Shown: one piece after another, positions 54,873 through 61,984 of the stretch
Layout of the letters: each line of letters begins with the position of its first letter
How positions within the stretch are numbered: position 1 is the stretch's first letter
Assembly: GCF_017876405.1 (NCBI RefSeq)
Contig: NZ_JAGINW010000001.1
Span: 9,995,203-10,059,202 of the forward strand
Direction: 5' to 3'
DNA from: Kibdelosporangium banguiense
GTDB taxonomy: Bacteria > Actinomycetota > Actinomycetes > Mycobacteriales > Pseudonocardiaceae
DNA: 64,000 nucleotides
Made by a program: the position numbers and the translations under genes
The notes under the pieces: generated by a model
The model's input: the letters and a program-made list of their open reading frames with translations, nothing else
What the model was told of the DNA's origin: nothing
Databases searched by the model: none

Positions 54873-55523
54873 TCACTGAAACACCTTGTGGATGTCGCTG
54901 TCGGTCGCGGTGCTCGTGACGACCAGGACAGTGTCCCCAGGGTGGAAGCGGTAGTCGCCGCTGGGAACCATCGGCTGTCCATCATGGACGACAGTCGCCA
55001 CTACCGTGCCCGCAGGTACTTCCAGGTCCGCCAGCTGCCTGCCTGCTGCTGCGGACGAATCCCCGATCCGGGTCTCGATCAGCTCCACACCCGCCGCCGC
55101 GAGACGCACCAAGCCCACGGTGTCCGTGACGCCCGCGGCTTCCTCGATCAGCGACACCAGCGGTGCGGCAGCCGGCAGAGCGACGTCCACGCCCCAACGC
55201 GCCGCGAACAGCCACGCGTTGTCGGGATCGTTCACCCGTGCCAGCACCCTGCGCACGCCGAACTGCCGCTTGGCCAGCAGCGAGATAACGAGATTGTCCT
55301 CGTCCTCACCGGTCGCGGCCAGCAGCAGGTGCGTGCGCAGGGCACCAGCGGCCTCGAGTACAGGTGGCTCACATGCGTCGCCCCGGACCAGTCGATATGC
55401 CGTGCCGAGGCGGTCGAGCCTGTGCTGGTCGCGGTCGACGACCGTGACCTCGTGGCCGGTGGCCGCCAGCAGATGCGCGGCCTGCTCGCCGAGCCGGCCC
55501 GTTCCGACGATCAGGATCTTCAT
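54873..55523 (-). CDS. trkA: TrkA-type potassium uptake regulator (NAD-binding)
   Basis: A 216-residue RCK protein: TrkA-N Rossmann domain (IVGTGRLGEQAAHLLAATGHEVTVVDRD, 1-120) and TrkA-C domain (about 140-216). Such proteins gate Trk/Ktr potassium channels by binding NAD(H) or ATP. It overlaps the preceding TrkA gene by 4 nt. No membrane subunit is encoded in the window. Confidence 0.9.
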   Translation of the reverse strand: MKILIVGTGRLGEQAAHLLAATGHEVTVVDRDQHRLDRLGTAYRLVRGDACEPPVLEAAGALRTHLLLAATGEDEDNLVISLLAKRQFGVRRVLARVNDPDNAWLFAARWGVDVALPAAAPLVSLIEEAAGVTDTVGLVRLAAAGVELIETRIGDSSAAAGRQLADLEVPAGTVVATVVHDGQPMVPSGDYRFHPGDTVLVVTSTATDSDIHKVFQ

Positions 55524-56179
55524 GTGCCGAGCTCCTTGTCGAGAAACGACCGCAACCGGTCCAAAGCTGTGGCGGCCACGGCGAAACTGACCGCGTCGTC
55601 GGCTTCGGCGAGAGTGGTCGTGGTCGGAATGAACGATGTGCCGCCACGCGTGACGGCGATGACACGGATCTCGCTGTCGACTTCCAAGTCATGCAGCGGC
55701 CGGCCATCAAACCAGGAGGGCAGGGTCTCGCGGACCAGCAAGGTGTCGCCGTTGCCGAAGCTCACCTCCGGATTGACGTACCGGTGCGAGAGCATCTGGC
55801 GGATCCGGTTGGTGGTCCACCGGACGCTGGCCACGGTCGGAATCCCCAGGTCACGGTAGATGTCCGCGCGACGCGGGTCGTAGATACGGGCCACGACCTG
55901 CGGGACCTGGTAGTCCTCCTTGGCGATCCGGGCGCCGACGATGTTGGTGTTGTCGCCGGAGGTGACGGCCACGAACGCACCGGCCTCCGCGATGCCCGCC
56001 TTTTCCAGCACCGCACGGTTGTAGCCGTTGCCGACGATGAAAACCCCGGAGTAGTTGGCAGGCAGCAACTGCCTGGTCTCCGGATCTCGATCGAGCACGC
56101 ATACGTCGTGGCCTTCGACCGACAGCTGATGAGCCAGCGTCGACCCGACCCGGCCGCACCCCATGATGATCGCTTTCAT
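55520..56179 (-). CDS. trkA: TrkA-type potassium uptake regulator (NAD-binding)
   Basis: A 219-residue RCK protein paralogous to its neighbour: GCGRVGSTLAHQLSVEGHDVCVLDRD, then SGDNTNIVGARIAKEDYQVPQVVARIYDPRRA, and a TrkA-C domain (about 135-215). The pair corresponds to CeoB/CeoC of mycobacteria. It starts 4 nt inside the end of the P-type ATPase gene, so the three genes are coupled and probably co-control K+ and divalent cation balance. Confidence 0.9.
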   Translation of the reverse strand: MKAIIMGCGRVGSTLAHQLSVEGHDVCVLDRDPETRQLLPANYSGVFIVGNGYNRAVLEKAGIAEAGAFVAVTSGDNTNIVGARIAKEDYQVPQVVARIYDPRRADIYRDLGIPTVASVRWTTNRIRQMLSHRYVNPEVSFGNGDTLLVRETLPSWFDGRPLHDLEVDSEIRVIAVTRGGTSFIPTTTTLAEADDAVSFAVAATALDRLRSFLDKELGT

Positions 56180-58935
56180 GTCAAGACCTCCTTGCGACGA
56201 TGCACGGCCTTGCGGATCTCGTCAGCGACAAGGACAAGCGAGCCCAGTGCGAACAGAAGTCCCCAGTCCGCGACCGAAAGCGGCGCGGTGTTGAACACGG
56301 CCTGCAGTGGCGGCAGATAGCTGATGGCGCACATGATTGCGAGCCCGATCGCTTGCGCGGCCAGCAATGGCCGGTTGGACAGCAGGCCGATACGGAACAC
56401 ACTGAGCCGGTCACTGCGCACGGCGAAACCGTTGAAGAACTGGCAGACCACGATGCCTGCCTGTGTCATCGTCAGTGCCTCGCGGTAGACCGGATTGTCC
56501 GAAGTGAAAGCGTCGAACGGAATGCCGGCCTTGCTGATGTGCCAGAAGAACACCGCGGTCACCACAACCGCCTGGATGCTACCGAGGAACAACATCCTGC
56601 GAACCAGATCGATGGAGAACAGCGGCTTGCGGGGATCACGTGGTGGTGTCTTCATCACCCCGGGCTCAGGTGGCTCGGTGCCCAGCGCCAACGCGGGTAG
56701 CACGTCGGATCCGAGGTCGATCGCCAGCACCTGGACCGCGCTCAACGGCACCAGCGGGAACCCGACGGCGGTCGCGGCCAGGATCGGCATCAGCTCGCCG
56801 ATGTTGTGGCTGAACAGGTAGATCAGGAACTTGCGGATGTTCTGGTACACCGACCGGCCCAGCTCCACCGCGGCCGCGATCGACGCGAACGAGTCATCCA
56901 GCAACACCATGACCGACGCCTCACGGGCGACATCCGTGCCGGACTCCCCCATCGCCACACCGATGTCGGCCCGCTTCAGGGCCGGCGCGTCGTTGGCGCC
57001 GTCACCGGTGACCGCCACGATTTCGCCGAGGTCCTTGAACGCTGAGACAACCCGCATCTTGTGCTCGGGTTTGACTCGGGCGAACAACAGATACGGGTTC
57101 TCCACCAGCGCAGTGTGCAGGGTCGCATCGTCGGTCTGGTCCAGCTCCACTCCCGTGATCGTGCGTGGTACAGCACCCCTCGGGATGATCCCCACCTTCC
57201 GGGCGATCGCCTCGGCTGTGAGCGCGTAGTCCCCGGTCGTCATCACGATCCGGATCCCCGCTTCCCGGCATGCCTGGACAGCCGCGACGACTTCCGGCCG
57301 CGGCGGATCGAGCATTCCGACCAGACCGAGCAGGGTCAGACCATGCTCCGCCTCGTCGTGATCCGCCCTGGCGCTCCCGACCTCGCGAACCGCCACAGCC
57401 AACACGCGCAACGCCGAACCGGCCATCTCGTCGTTCGCCGCCAGCACTGCCCGGCGTTTCTGGTCATCCAATGTGGAGATACCGGCCGCGTCACGGATGT
57501 GAGTACACCGGGCGAGCAGTTCCTGTGGCGCGCCTTTGACGTGCGCCCAAGTCCGTCCGTCCGTGGTGTGCAGGGTGGTCATCAGCTTGCGAGCAGAGTC
57601 GAACGGCAGTTCACCGACCCTGGCCGCGTTCTGCTGTTCCGCTTGGACGTCCAGCCCTGCTTTCGCTGCCACGACAAGCAAAGCGCCCTCCGTGGTGTCG
57701 CCCAGTACTCGCCAGCCCTGTCGTCCAGCAGGCGGAAGCAGGCGCGCGTCACAGCACAAAGCAGCCACCCGCAACAACTCCCGGACCGAATCCGGATCTT
57801 CCACCTCGCCCTTGGGCTCGTAGCCGGCGCCCGACACTCGCCGCACGCGACCATCGGTCCAGATCACCTGAACCGTCATCTCGGCCTTGGTCAGGGTCCC
57901 CGTCTTGTCCGTGCAGATCACGGTGGTCGAGCCGAGCGTTTCCACCGCGAGCAGTTTCTTGATCAGCGCATGCCGCTTGGCCATCCGCCGGACACCGATC
58001 GCCAACGCCACAGACATGGTCGCCGGCAACCCCTCCGGCACCAGCGCGACCATCACACCCAGCGCGAGGACGAACGTCTCCACCAACGATCCACCTGCGA
58101 GCAGGCGAACGGCAAAAAGCAGCACTCCCAAAGCGAACGCGGCAGCCGCCACCCGGCGCGCCATCAGCGCCACCTGGCGCCGCAACGGGCTGACGTCGGT
58201 CGCCGCGCCCGCAGTGAGCTGATAGATCCGGCCGAACTCGGTGTTGCGGCCGGTGGCGACGACCACTGCCTTCCCGGTTCCCGCAGTCACGGTCGTGCCC
58301 ATCCATACCAGATCGCGTGCCTCCAGCCGGGCAATGCTCGCCGCCACCGGATCCGCATCGCGCCGGACGGGCGCGCTCTCTCCGGTGAGAGCCATGTTGT
58401 TGACCGTGAGCTCGTGTGCCTCAACCACCCGGCAGTCAGCCGACACCGCGTCTCCGGCCTCGACGACCACCAAGTCCCCGGGCACCAGTTCAGCCGCCGG
58501 CACCTCAGCTCGTTCACCGTCCCGGATGACCCGGGCGCGGTGCGGAACCATGGCCTGCAGCGCTTCGGCAGTGCGCTCGGCCATGTACTCCTGCATGAAC
58601 CCGATCACCGCGTTGAGCAGCACCACCGCCAGGATGGCGATCGCAAGCTGGAGACTGCCGATGTCCGGTGGATCGCTGAGCAGATACGCCACCGACGTGA
58701 TGCCTGCCGCGACGATCAACATCACCGCGAACAGATCCGTGAACTGAGCAAGGAAGCGACGCACCACGGACGCTTGGCGTGGGCGGACGAGTTCGTTACG
58801 GCCGTGCGCGACCAGTCGTTCATTGGCGTCTTCCGCAGACAGTCCATGCCACGACGAACCCACCGCCTCGAGTGCTTCGGCCGCCGTGCATTCCTGCGTC
58901 AGCAGGGGAACGCGCCTGTCTGTCGCTTGGGACAT
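56176..58935 (-). CDS. ctpF: P2-type cation-transporting ATPase (CtpF-like)
   Basis: A 919-residue P-type ATPase. TGES (184-187), the PEGLP motif (300-304) in TM4, phosphorylation site DKTGT (D343), KGAPQELL in the N domain, and TGDGANDAPALKRADIGVAM in the hinge. About ten membrane helices. PEGLP and overall size point to the Ca2+/Na+-type P2 group. CtpF of M. tuberculosis, a Ca2+ pump, is a DosR-regulon member. No perfect DevR box is seen in the 108-bp gap to the divergent USP gene, only weak half-sites. Confidence 0.92.
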   Translation of the reverse strand: MSQATDRRVPLLTQECTAAEALEAVGSSWHGLSAEDANERLVAHGRNELVRPRQASVVRRFLAQFTDLFAVMLIVAAGITSVAYLLSDPPDIGSLQLAIAILAVVLLNAVIGFMQEYMAERTAEALQAMVPHRARVIRDGERAEVPAAELVPGDLVVVEAGDAVSADCRVVEAHELTVNNMALTGESAPVRRDADPVAASIARLEARDLVWMGTTVTAGTGKAVVVATGRNTEFGRIYQLTAGAATDVSPLRRQVALMARRVAAAAFALGVLLFAVRLLAGGSLVETFVLALGVMVALVPEGLPATMSVALAIGVRRMAKRHALIKKLLAVETLGSTTVICTDKTGTLTKAEMTVQVIWTDGRVRRVSGAGYEPKGEVEDPDSVRELLRVAALCCDARLLPPAGRQGWRVLGDTTEGALLVVAAKAGLDVQAEQQNAARVGELPFDSARKLMTTLHTTDGRTWAHVKGAPQELLARCTHIRDAAGISTLDDQKRRAVLAANDEMAGSALRVLAVAVREVGSARADHDEAEHGLTLLGLVGMLDPPRPEVVAAVQACREAGIRIVMTTGDYALTAEAIARKVGIIPRGAVPRTITGVELDQTDDATLHTALVENPYLLFARVKPEHKMRVVSAFKDLGEIVAVTGDGANDAPALKRADIGVAMGESGTDVAREASVMVLLDDSFASIAAAVELGRSVYQNIRKFLIYLFSHNIGELMPILAATAVGFPLVPLSAVQVLAIDLGSDVLPALALGTEPPEPGVMKTPPRDPRKPLFSIDLVRRMLFLGSIQAVVVTAVFFWHISKAGIPFDAFTSDNPVYREALTMTQAGIVVCQFFNGFAVRSDRLSVFRIGLLSNRPLLAAQAIGLAIMCAISYLPPLQAVFNTAPLSVADWGLLFALGSLVLVADEIRKAVHRRKEVLT

Positions 58936-59043
58936 GCCCGCAACGTAGGTGCGATGCCGGCATGTCAGGCAGAGGCCATTGCCCGGTCAGGACAGTGCCA
59001 TCAGGCCCTGCCTGGTCCTCGTTCGTTGGGCAAGCCTGGGGCC

Positions 59044-59880
59044 ATGAGCAAACCGATCGTGGTCGGAATCGATGGCCGACCGGACAGTGCGATCGCCCTG
59101 GACTGGGCCATTGCCGAAGCGGCCAGGCGAGGCCTTCGCCTGACGGTGCTGCACGTCGGCGAAGCGTGGTCACGGCCAGTCGCCGGCGGCCCGCTGATGA
59201 CAGCGCCGCAGACGCACGGCCAGAAGGTGGTCGCCGACGCCGCCGCGGTCATCCAAGCGATGAATCGAGATATCCGCTTCTCGTCGCTCATCGTGCCCGG
59301 CACTCCGGCGGATGTTTTGGCGAGCTGGGCAACCGACGCGAGCATGATTGTGCTCGGCAACCGCAACCGCGGCGCTTTGACGACCGCGGCGCTGGGCTCG
59401 GTGAGCGGAACCGTCGCATCCCAGGCCCGCTGCCCCGTAGTCGTTGTCCGTTCTCTGGCGAGCGATCAGCTTCCAGTGTTGCTCGGTGTCGATGGATCGG
59501 CCGTGACCACTGCGGCCGTCGAGTTCGCGTTCGACTACGCCTCCCGGCACAAGACGTGGGTTCGCGCCGTGCACACGTGGCATCGCAGCATGTTCCCTGG
59601 TGGCGATGACATCGCCGAGGAGCGCGCGGCCCACTTCAGGATCGTCTCCGACGCCTTGGCAGCCGCTCGTGACCGGCACCCAACTGTGCCAGTGCGGATC
59701 TCCCGGCCCGTCGGCCGTGCGGAGGAAGTCCTCTCCGAACAGTCCATGGAGGCCCAACTGCTGGTAGTGGGCACGCGAGGGCACAGTCCCAAGGCCGGAT
59801 TGCTGCTCGGCTCGGTGAGCCAGGCATTACTGCGTACCGTGAGCTGCCCGCTCGCGGTAATACCCGCTGAGGAACGATAA
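59044..59880 (+). CDS. universal stress protein, two USP domains
   Basis: A 278-residue tandem UspA protein from ATG 59044. ATP-loop motifs: LGNRNRGALTTAALGSVS (first domain, slightly degenerate) and VGTRGHSPKAGLLLGSVS (second). Divergent from the P-type ATPase gene, as USP Rv1996 and CtpF Rv1997 are neighbours in M. tuberculosis. It leads the operon USP - flavodoxin - HPF-like. Confidence 0.9.
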   Translation: MSKPIVVGIDGRPDSAIALDWAIAEAARRGLRLTVLHVGEAWSRPVAGGPLMTAPQTHGQKVVADAAAVIQAMNRDIRFSSLIVPGTPADVLASWATDASMIVLGNRNRGALTTAALGSVSGTVASQARCPVVVVRSLASDQLPVLLGVDGSAVTTAAVEFAFDYASRHKTWVRAVHTWHRSMFPGGDDIAEERAAHFRIVSDALAAARDRHPTVPVRISRPVGRAEEVLSEQSMEAQLLVVGTRGHSPKAGLLLGSVSQALLRTVSCPLAVIPAEER

Positions 59881-59882
59881 TC

Positions 59883-60401
59883 ATGTCACGAGTTCTGGTG
59901 GCCTACGCCACGAAAATGGGGGCAACAAAGGGAATCGCCGACGCCATCGGCGACACGATCCGTGCGGCCGGCGACGAGGTGACCGTGTTGCCGGCCAACG
60001 AGGTCACCGACGTCGGCTACTACGACGCCGTGGTGCTGGGCAGCGCGTTGTACGCGGCCCGCTGGCGCCCTGACGCCGTCCAGTTCCTGCGCCGGTTCCG
60101 CGCTGATCTGGCCAACCGGCACGTCTGGTTGTTCCACAGCGGACCACTCGGCGAGACAGTCGGCAAACCGCAGAAGACACCGTCTGCCGTGCGTCGCATG
60201 GCAAGCACGATCGGAGCTGCCGAACCGACCACCTTCGCCGGTCGCCTCGAACCCGAAACGGCACAGGGCTTCATGGCCCGCCGTATGGCCAAAGGCTCGC
60301 TCGCCGGAGACTTCCGCGACTGGGACCAGATCCGAACCTGGGCGGCCGAGATCGCCCGCTCGCTGCACGAGGAAGACATCCATGCGCCCCACCAGGACTG
60401 A
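59883..60401 (+). CDS. flavodoxin-domain protein (HemG-like)
   Basis: A 172-residue FMN-binding protein. The phosphate loop is VAYATKMGATKGIADAIGDTI (6-26) and the flavin-contact segments are VLGSALYAARWRPDAVQFLRRF and LFHSGPLGETVGKP. It resembles protoporphyrinogen oxidase HemG and menaquinone-dependent flavodoxins. Starts 2 nt after the USP stop. May pass electrons between menaquinol and haem synthesis in low oxygen. Confidence 0.85.
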   Translation: MSRVLVAYATKMGATKGIADAIGDTIRAAGDEVTVLPANEVTDVGYYDAVVLGSALYAARWRPDAVQFLRRFRADLANRHVWLFHSGPLGETVGKPQKTPSAVRRMASTIGAAEPTTFAGRLEPETAQGFMARRMAKGSLAGDFRDWDQIRTWAAEIARSLHEEDIHAPHQD

Positions 60402-60687
60402 CCAGCAGCCGAACGTCCAGATCGAACTCGCCGACGGCATCCCGGCCACCGCCGAGAACTACGCCAGGGCCAAAATTCCAGGCCTGGTGAAGTACTCGCG
60501 CCTGCCGATCCTGTTCATCAAGGTCCGCCTGATGCCGGCCGGCCACGGCCACAACGTGGACGTCGTCGCACACGCCAACATGGACGTCAACGGCACACCC
60601 CTGATCTCCCACTCGGTCGGCAAGACCGCGACCGAAGCCGTGGACCTGTTGCAGGACAAGCTCCGCGGTCAGCTTAGCCGGATGTAG
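60382..60687 (+). CDS. ribosome hibernation factor-like protein (S30AE/HPF domain, Rv0079-like)
   Basis: A 101-residue protein that overlaps the flavodoxin gene by 20 nt. The fold runs beta-alpha-beta-beta-beta-alpha: YARAKIPGLVKYSRLPILFI, KVRLMPAGHGHNVDVVAHAN, then SVGKTATEAVDLLQDKLRGQ. It lacks the long C-terminal dimerisation domain of full HPF. DosR-controlled Rv0079 is a similarly placed ribosome-associated dormancy factor. It likely stalls ribosomes in dormant cells. Confidence 0.8.
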   Translation: MRPTRTDQQPNVQIELADGIPATAENYARAKIPGLVKYSRLPILFIKVRLMPAGHGHNVDVVAHANMDVNGTPLISHSVGKTATEAVDLLQDKLRGQLSRM

Positions 60688-60705
60688 CGGAGGAACTGAT
60701 GCAGC

Positions 60706-60913
60706 ATGGCCACCGATCCCGCACAGGTCGGCGTCCAGGTCGCCGACGGCGTCGTGACGTTGACTGGCCCAGCTGGAGCGCAAGAGCTCCGTGGACATCG
60801 CTGTTTCACTCACCCACGCGGTCGCCGGAGTCGTCGATGTCGTCAACGAATTGACCTACGCGCACGACGACGAGAAGCTCCGCCTGATCGACCCGATCCC
60901 CGGCGGTCTCTGA
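60706..60913 (+). pseudogene. BON-domain fragment with frameshift
   Basis: Frame 1 gives GVQVADGVVTLTGPA, then the rest continues one frame over: LERKSSVDIAVSLTHAVAGV, then VDVVNELTYAHDDEKLR, ending at TGA 60911-60913. This is the BON tail of a CBS-BON protein like those at 41793 and 44748. The CBS part is missing and a one-base shift occurs near 60770. Confidence 0.75.
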
Positions 60914-60939
60914 GTTGCACCCAATGCCCTTACCGCACA

Positions 60940-60953
60940 GGGACTTTCGACCC
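60940..60953. promoter_or_regulatory. DevR-box-like palindrome GGGAC-TTTC-GACCC
   Basis: Half-sites with a 4-nt spacer, flanked by CA and AA, 59 bp before the DoxX-family gene. Shares GGGAC-TTTC with the site at 36280. Confidence 0.6.
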
Positions 60954-61012
60954 AATCGGTCTTGCCTCGACACCGACAGGATGGTGTCAAACAACGAGAT
61001 TAGGAGGTCCTC

Positions 61013-61621
61013 ATGTCCATCCACGAGGCCCCGGTCAACGATTGCCTGCAGGTCTCCCCGCACCAGGCCGCGGACACCGCACCGGCACACGGCGCGGTGA
61101 TGACGACAACCGCGGGCAAAGTCACCGCGATCCTGCGGATCACCACCGGACTGGTCTTCCTGTGGGCGTTCCTGGACAAGACATTCGGCCTGGGTTACGC
61201 CACCGGCTCAGCCAACGCGTGGATCAACGGCGGCTCCCCCACCAAAGGATTCCTCAGCCGCGTCGACGTCGGACCGTTCTCCGAGACCCTGCGCGGTTGG
61301 GCAGGTGGCTGGCTGACCGACTGGCTGTTCATGCTCGGCCTGCTGGGCATCGGCCTCGCCGTCACCCTCGGCATCGGCCTGCGGATCTCCGCCATCGCCG
61401 GCACGATCATGATGCTGATGATGTGGGTCGCTGAATGGCCGCTCGACCGCTTCAACGAAGCAGGCCAGCCGACCATGTCCACCAACCCCATCCTCGACTA
61501 CCACCTGCTCTACGCGATCGTCCTGATCGCGCTCGCGGTCACGTACGCGGGCAACACGTGGGGCTTCGGTCGCAAGTGGGCCGAACTGGGTATCGTCCGC
61601 AAGAACCACTGGCTGATCTGA
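61013..61621 (+). CDS. DoxX-family membrane protein
   Basis: A 202-residue protein from ATG 61013 with AGGAGG about 6 nt upstream. Four hydrophobic helices: about 38-55 (ILRITTGLVFLWAFLDKTFG), 100-120 (WLFMLGLLGIGLAVTLGIGL), 122-142 (ISAIAGTIMMLMMWVAEWPL) and 160-182 (HLLYAIVLIALAVTYAGNTW). DoxX proteins link to thiol/quinone redox chemistry at the membrane. The N-terminal 30 residues are polar. A DevR-like box precedes it. Confidence 0.88.
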   Translation: MSIHEAPVNDCLQVSPHQAADTAPAHGAVMTTTAGKVTAILRITTGLVFLWAFLDKTFGLGYATGSANAWINGGSPTKGFLSRVDVGPFSETLRGWAGGWLTDWLFMLGLLGIGLAVTLGIGLRISAIAGTIMMLMMWVAEWPLDRFNEAGQPTMSTNPILDYHLLYAIVLIALAVTYAGNTWGFGRKWAELGIVRKNHWLI

Positions 61622-61639
61622 TACACGACGACATCAAAC

Positions 61640-61677
61640 GGCCGGGCGCCCTACCGCTGCTGGTAGGGCGCCCGGCC
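61640..61677 (+). terminator. terminator after the DoxX gene
   Basis: GGCCGGGCGCCCTACC (61640-61655) pairs perfectly with GGTAGGGCGCCCGGCC (61662-61677) around GCTGCT, followed by TTG. It begins 18 nt after the stop codon. Confidence 0.85.
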
Positions 61678-61706
61678 TTGATCATTGGACGCAGGGCTTC
61701 CCATAC

Positions 61707-61745
61707 GCGAATAGGACAACAGCTGCGAGCTGCTGTCCTATTCGC
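61707..61745. terminator. second hairpin, facing the leftward operon
   Basis: GCGAATAGGACAACAGC (61707-61723) pairs with GCTGCTGTCCTATTCGC (61729-61745), one mismatch, loop TGCGA. It lies 11 nt after the stop of the leftward small gene and probably terminates that transcript. The arm start CGAATAGG also occurs in the devR palindrome. Confidence 0.7.
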
Positions 61746-61756
61746 ATTCTGTTCAG

Positions 61757-61984
61757 TCAGGTTCGCTTCCACCAGCGCAGCCACCGGAAGCGCTTGTTCG
61801 CCTTGGGCGGTGGTTCGCCGACCAGCTCCGGTGCCACTTGTGGCACGTCGGCCTCCGGAGGCTCCTCCTGCTCACGCAACCGGTTGGCCTCGGCCATGAA
61901 ATACCCCGTGAGCTTGTCGACGTGGTCGCCGTGCGTGGTCTGGCGGGCCTCGGTCGAGGCCTGGAACTTCTCGAAGCTGGTCAT
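61757..61984 (-). CDS. hypothetical small basic protein
   Basis: A 75-residue soluble protein from ATG 61984, overlapping the acyl-CoA synthetase stop (ATGA). It begins TSFEKFQASTEARQTTHGDH, has a helical middle (VDKLTGYFMAEANRLREQEE) and ends in a Lys/Arg/Trp tail (NKRFRWLRWWKRT) that could bind a membrane or nucleic acid. Family unknown. Confidence 0.65.
   Translation of the reverse strand: MTSFEKFQASTEARQTTHGDHVDKLTGYFMAEANRLREQEEPPEADVPQVAPELVGEPPPKANKRFRWLRWWKRT

Noticed and set aside
58936..59043. DevR box between ctpF-like and USP genes
   Set aside because: Only partial half-sites (for example GGGAC followed by a poor partner) are present; none fits GGGNC-N4-GNCCC.
57061..59880. A 939-codon + strand frame across the P-type ATPase
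   Set aside because: Only its last 278 codons, from ATG 59044, are real (USP). The rest is antisense to the ATPase gene.
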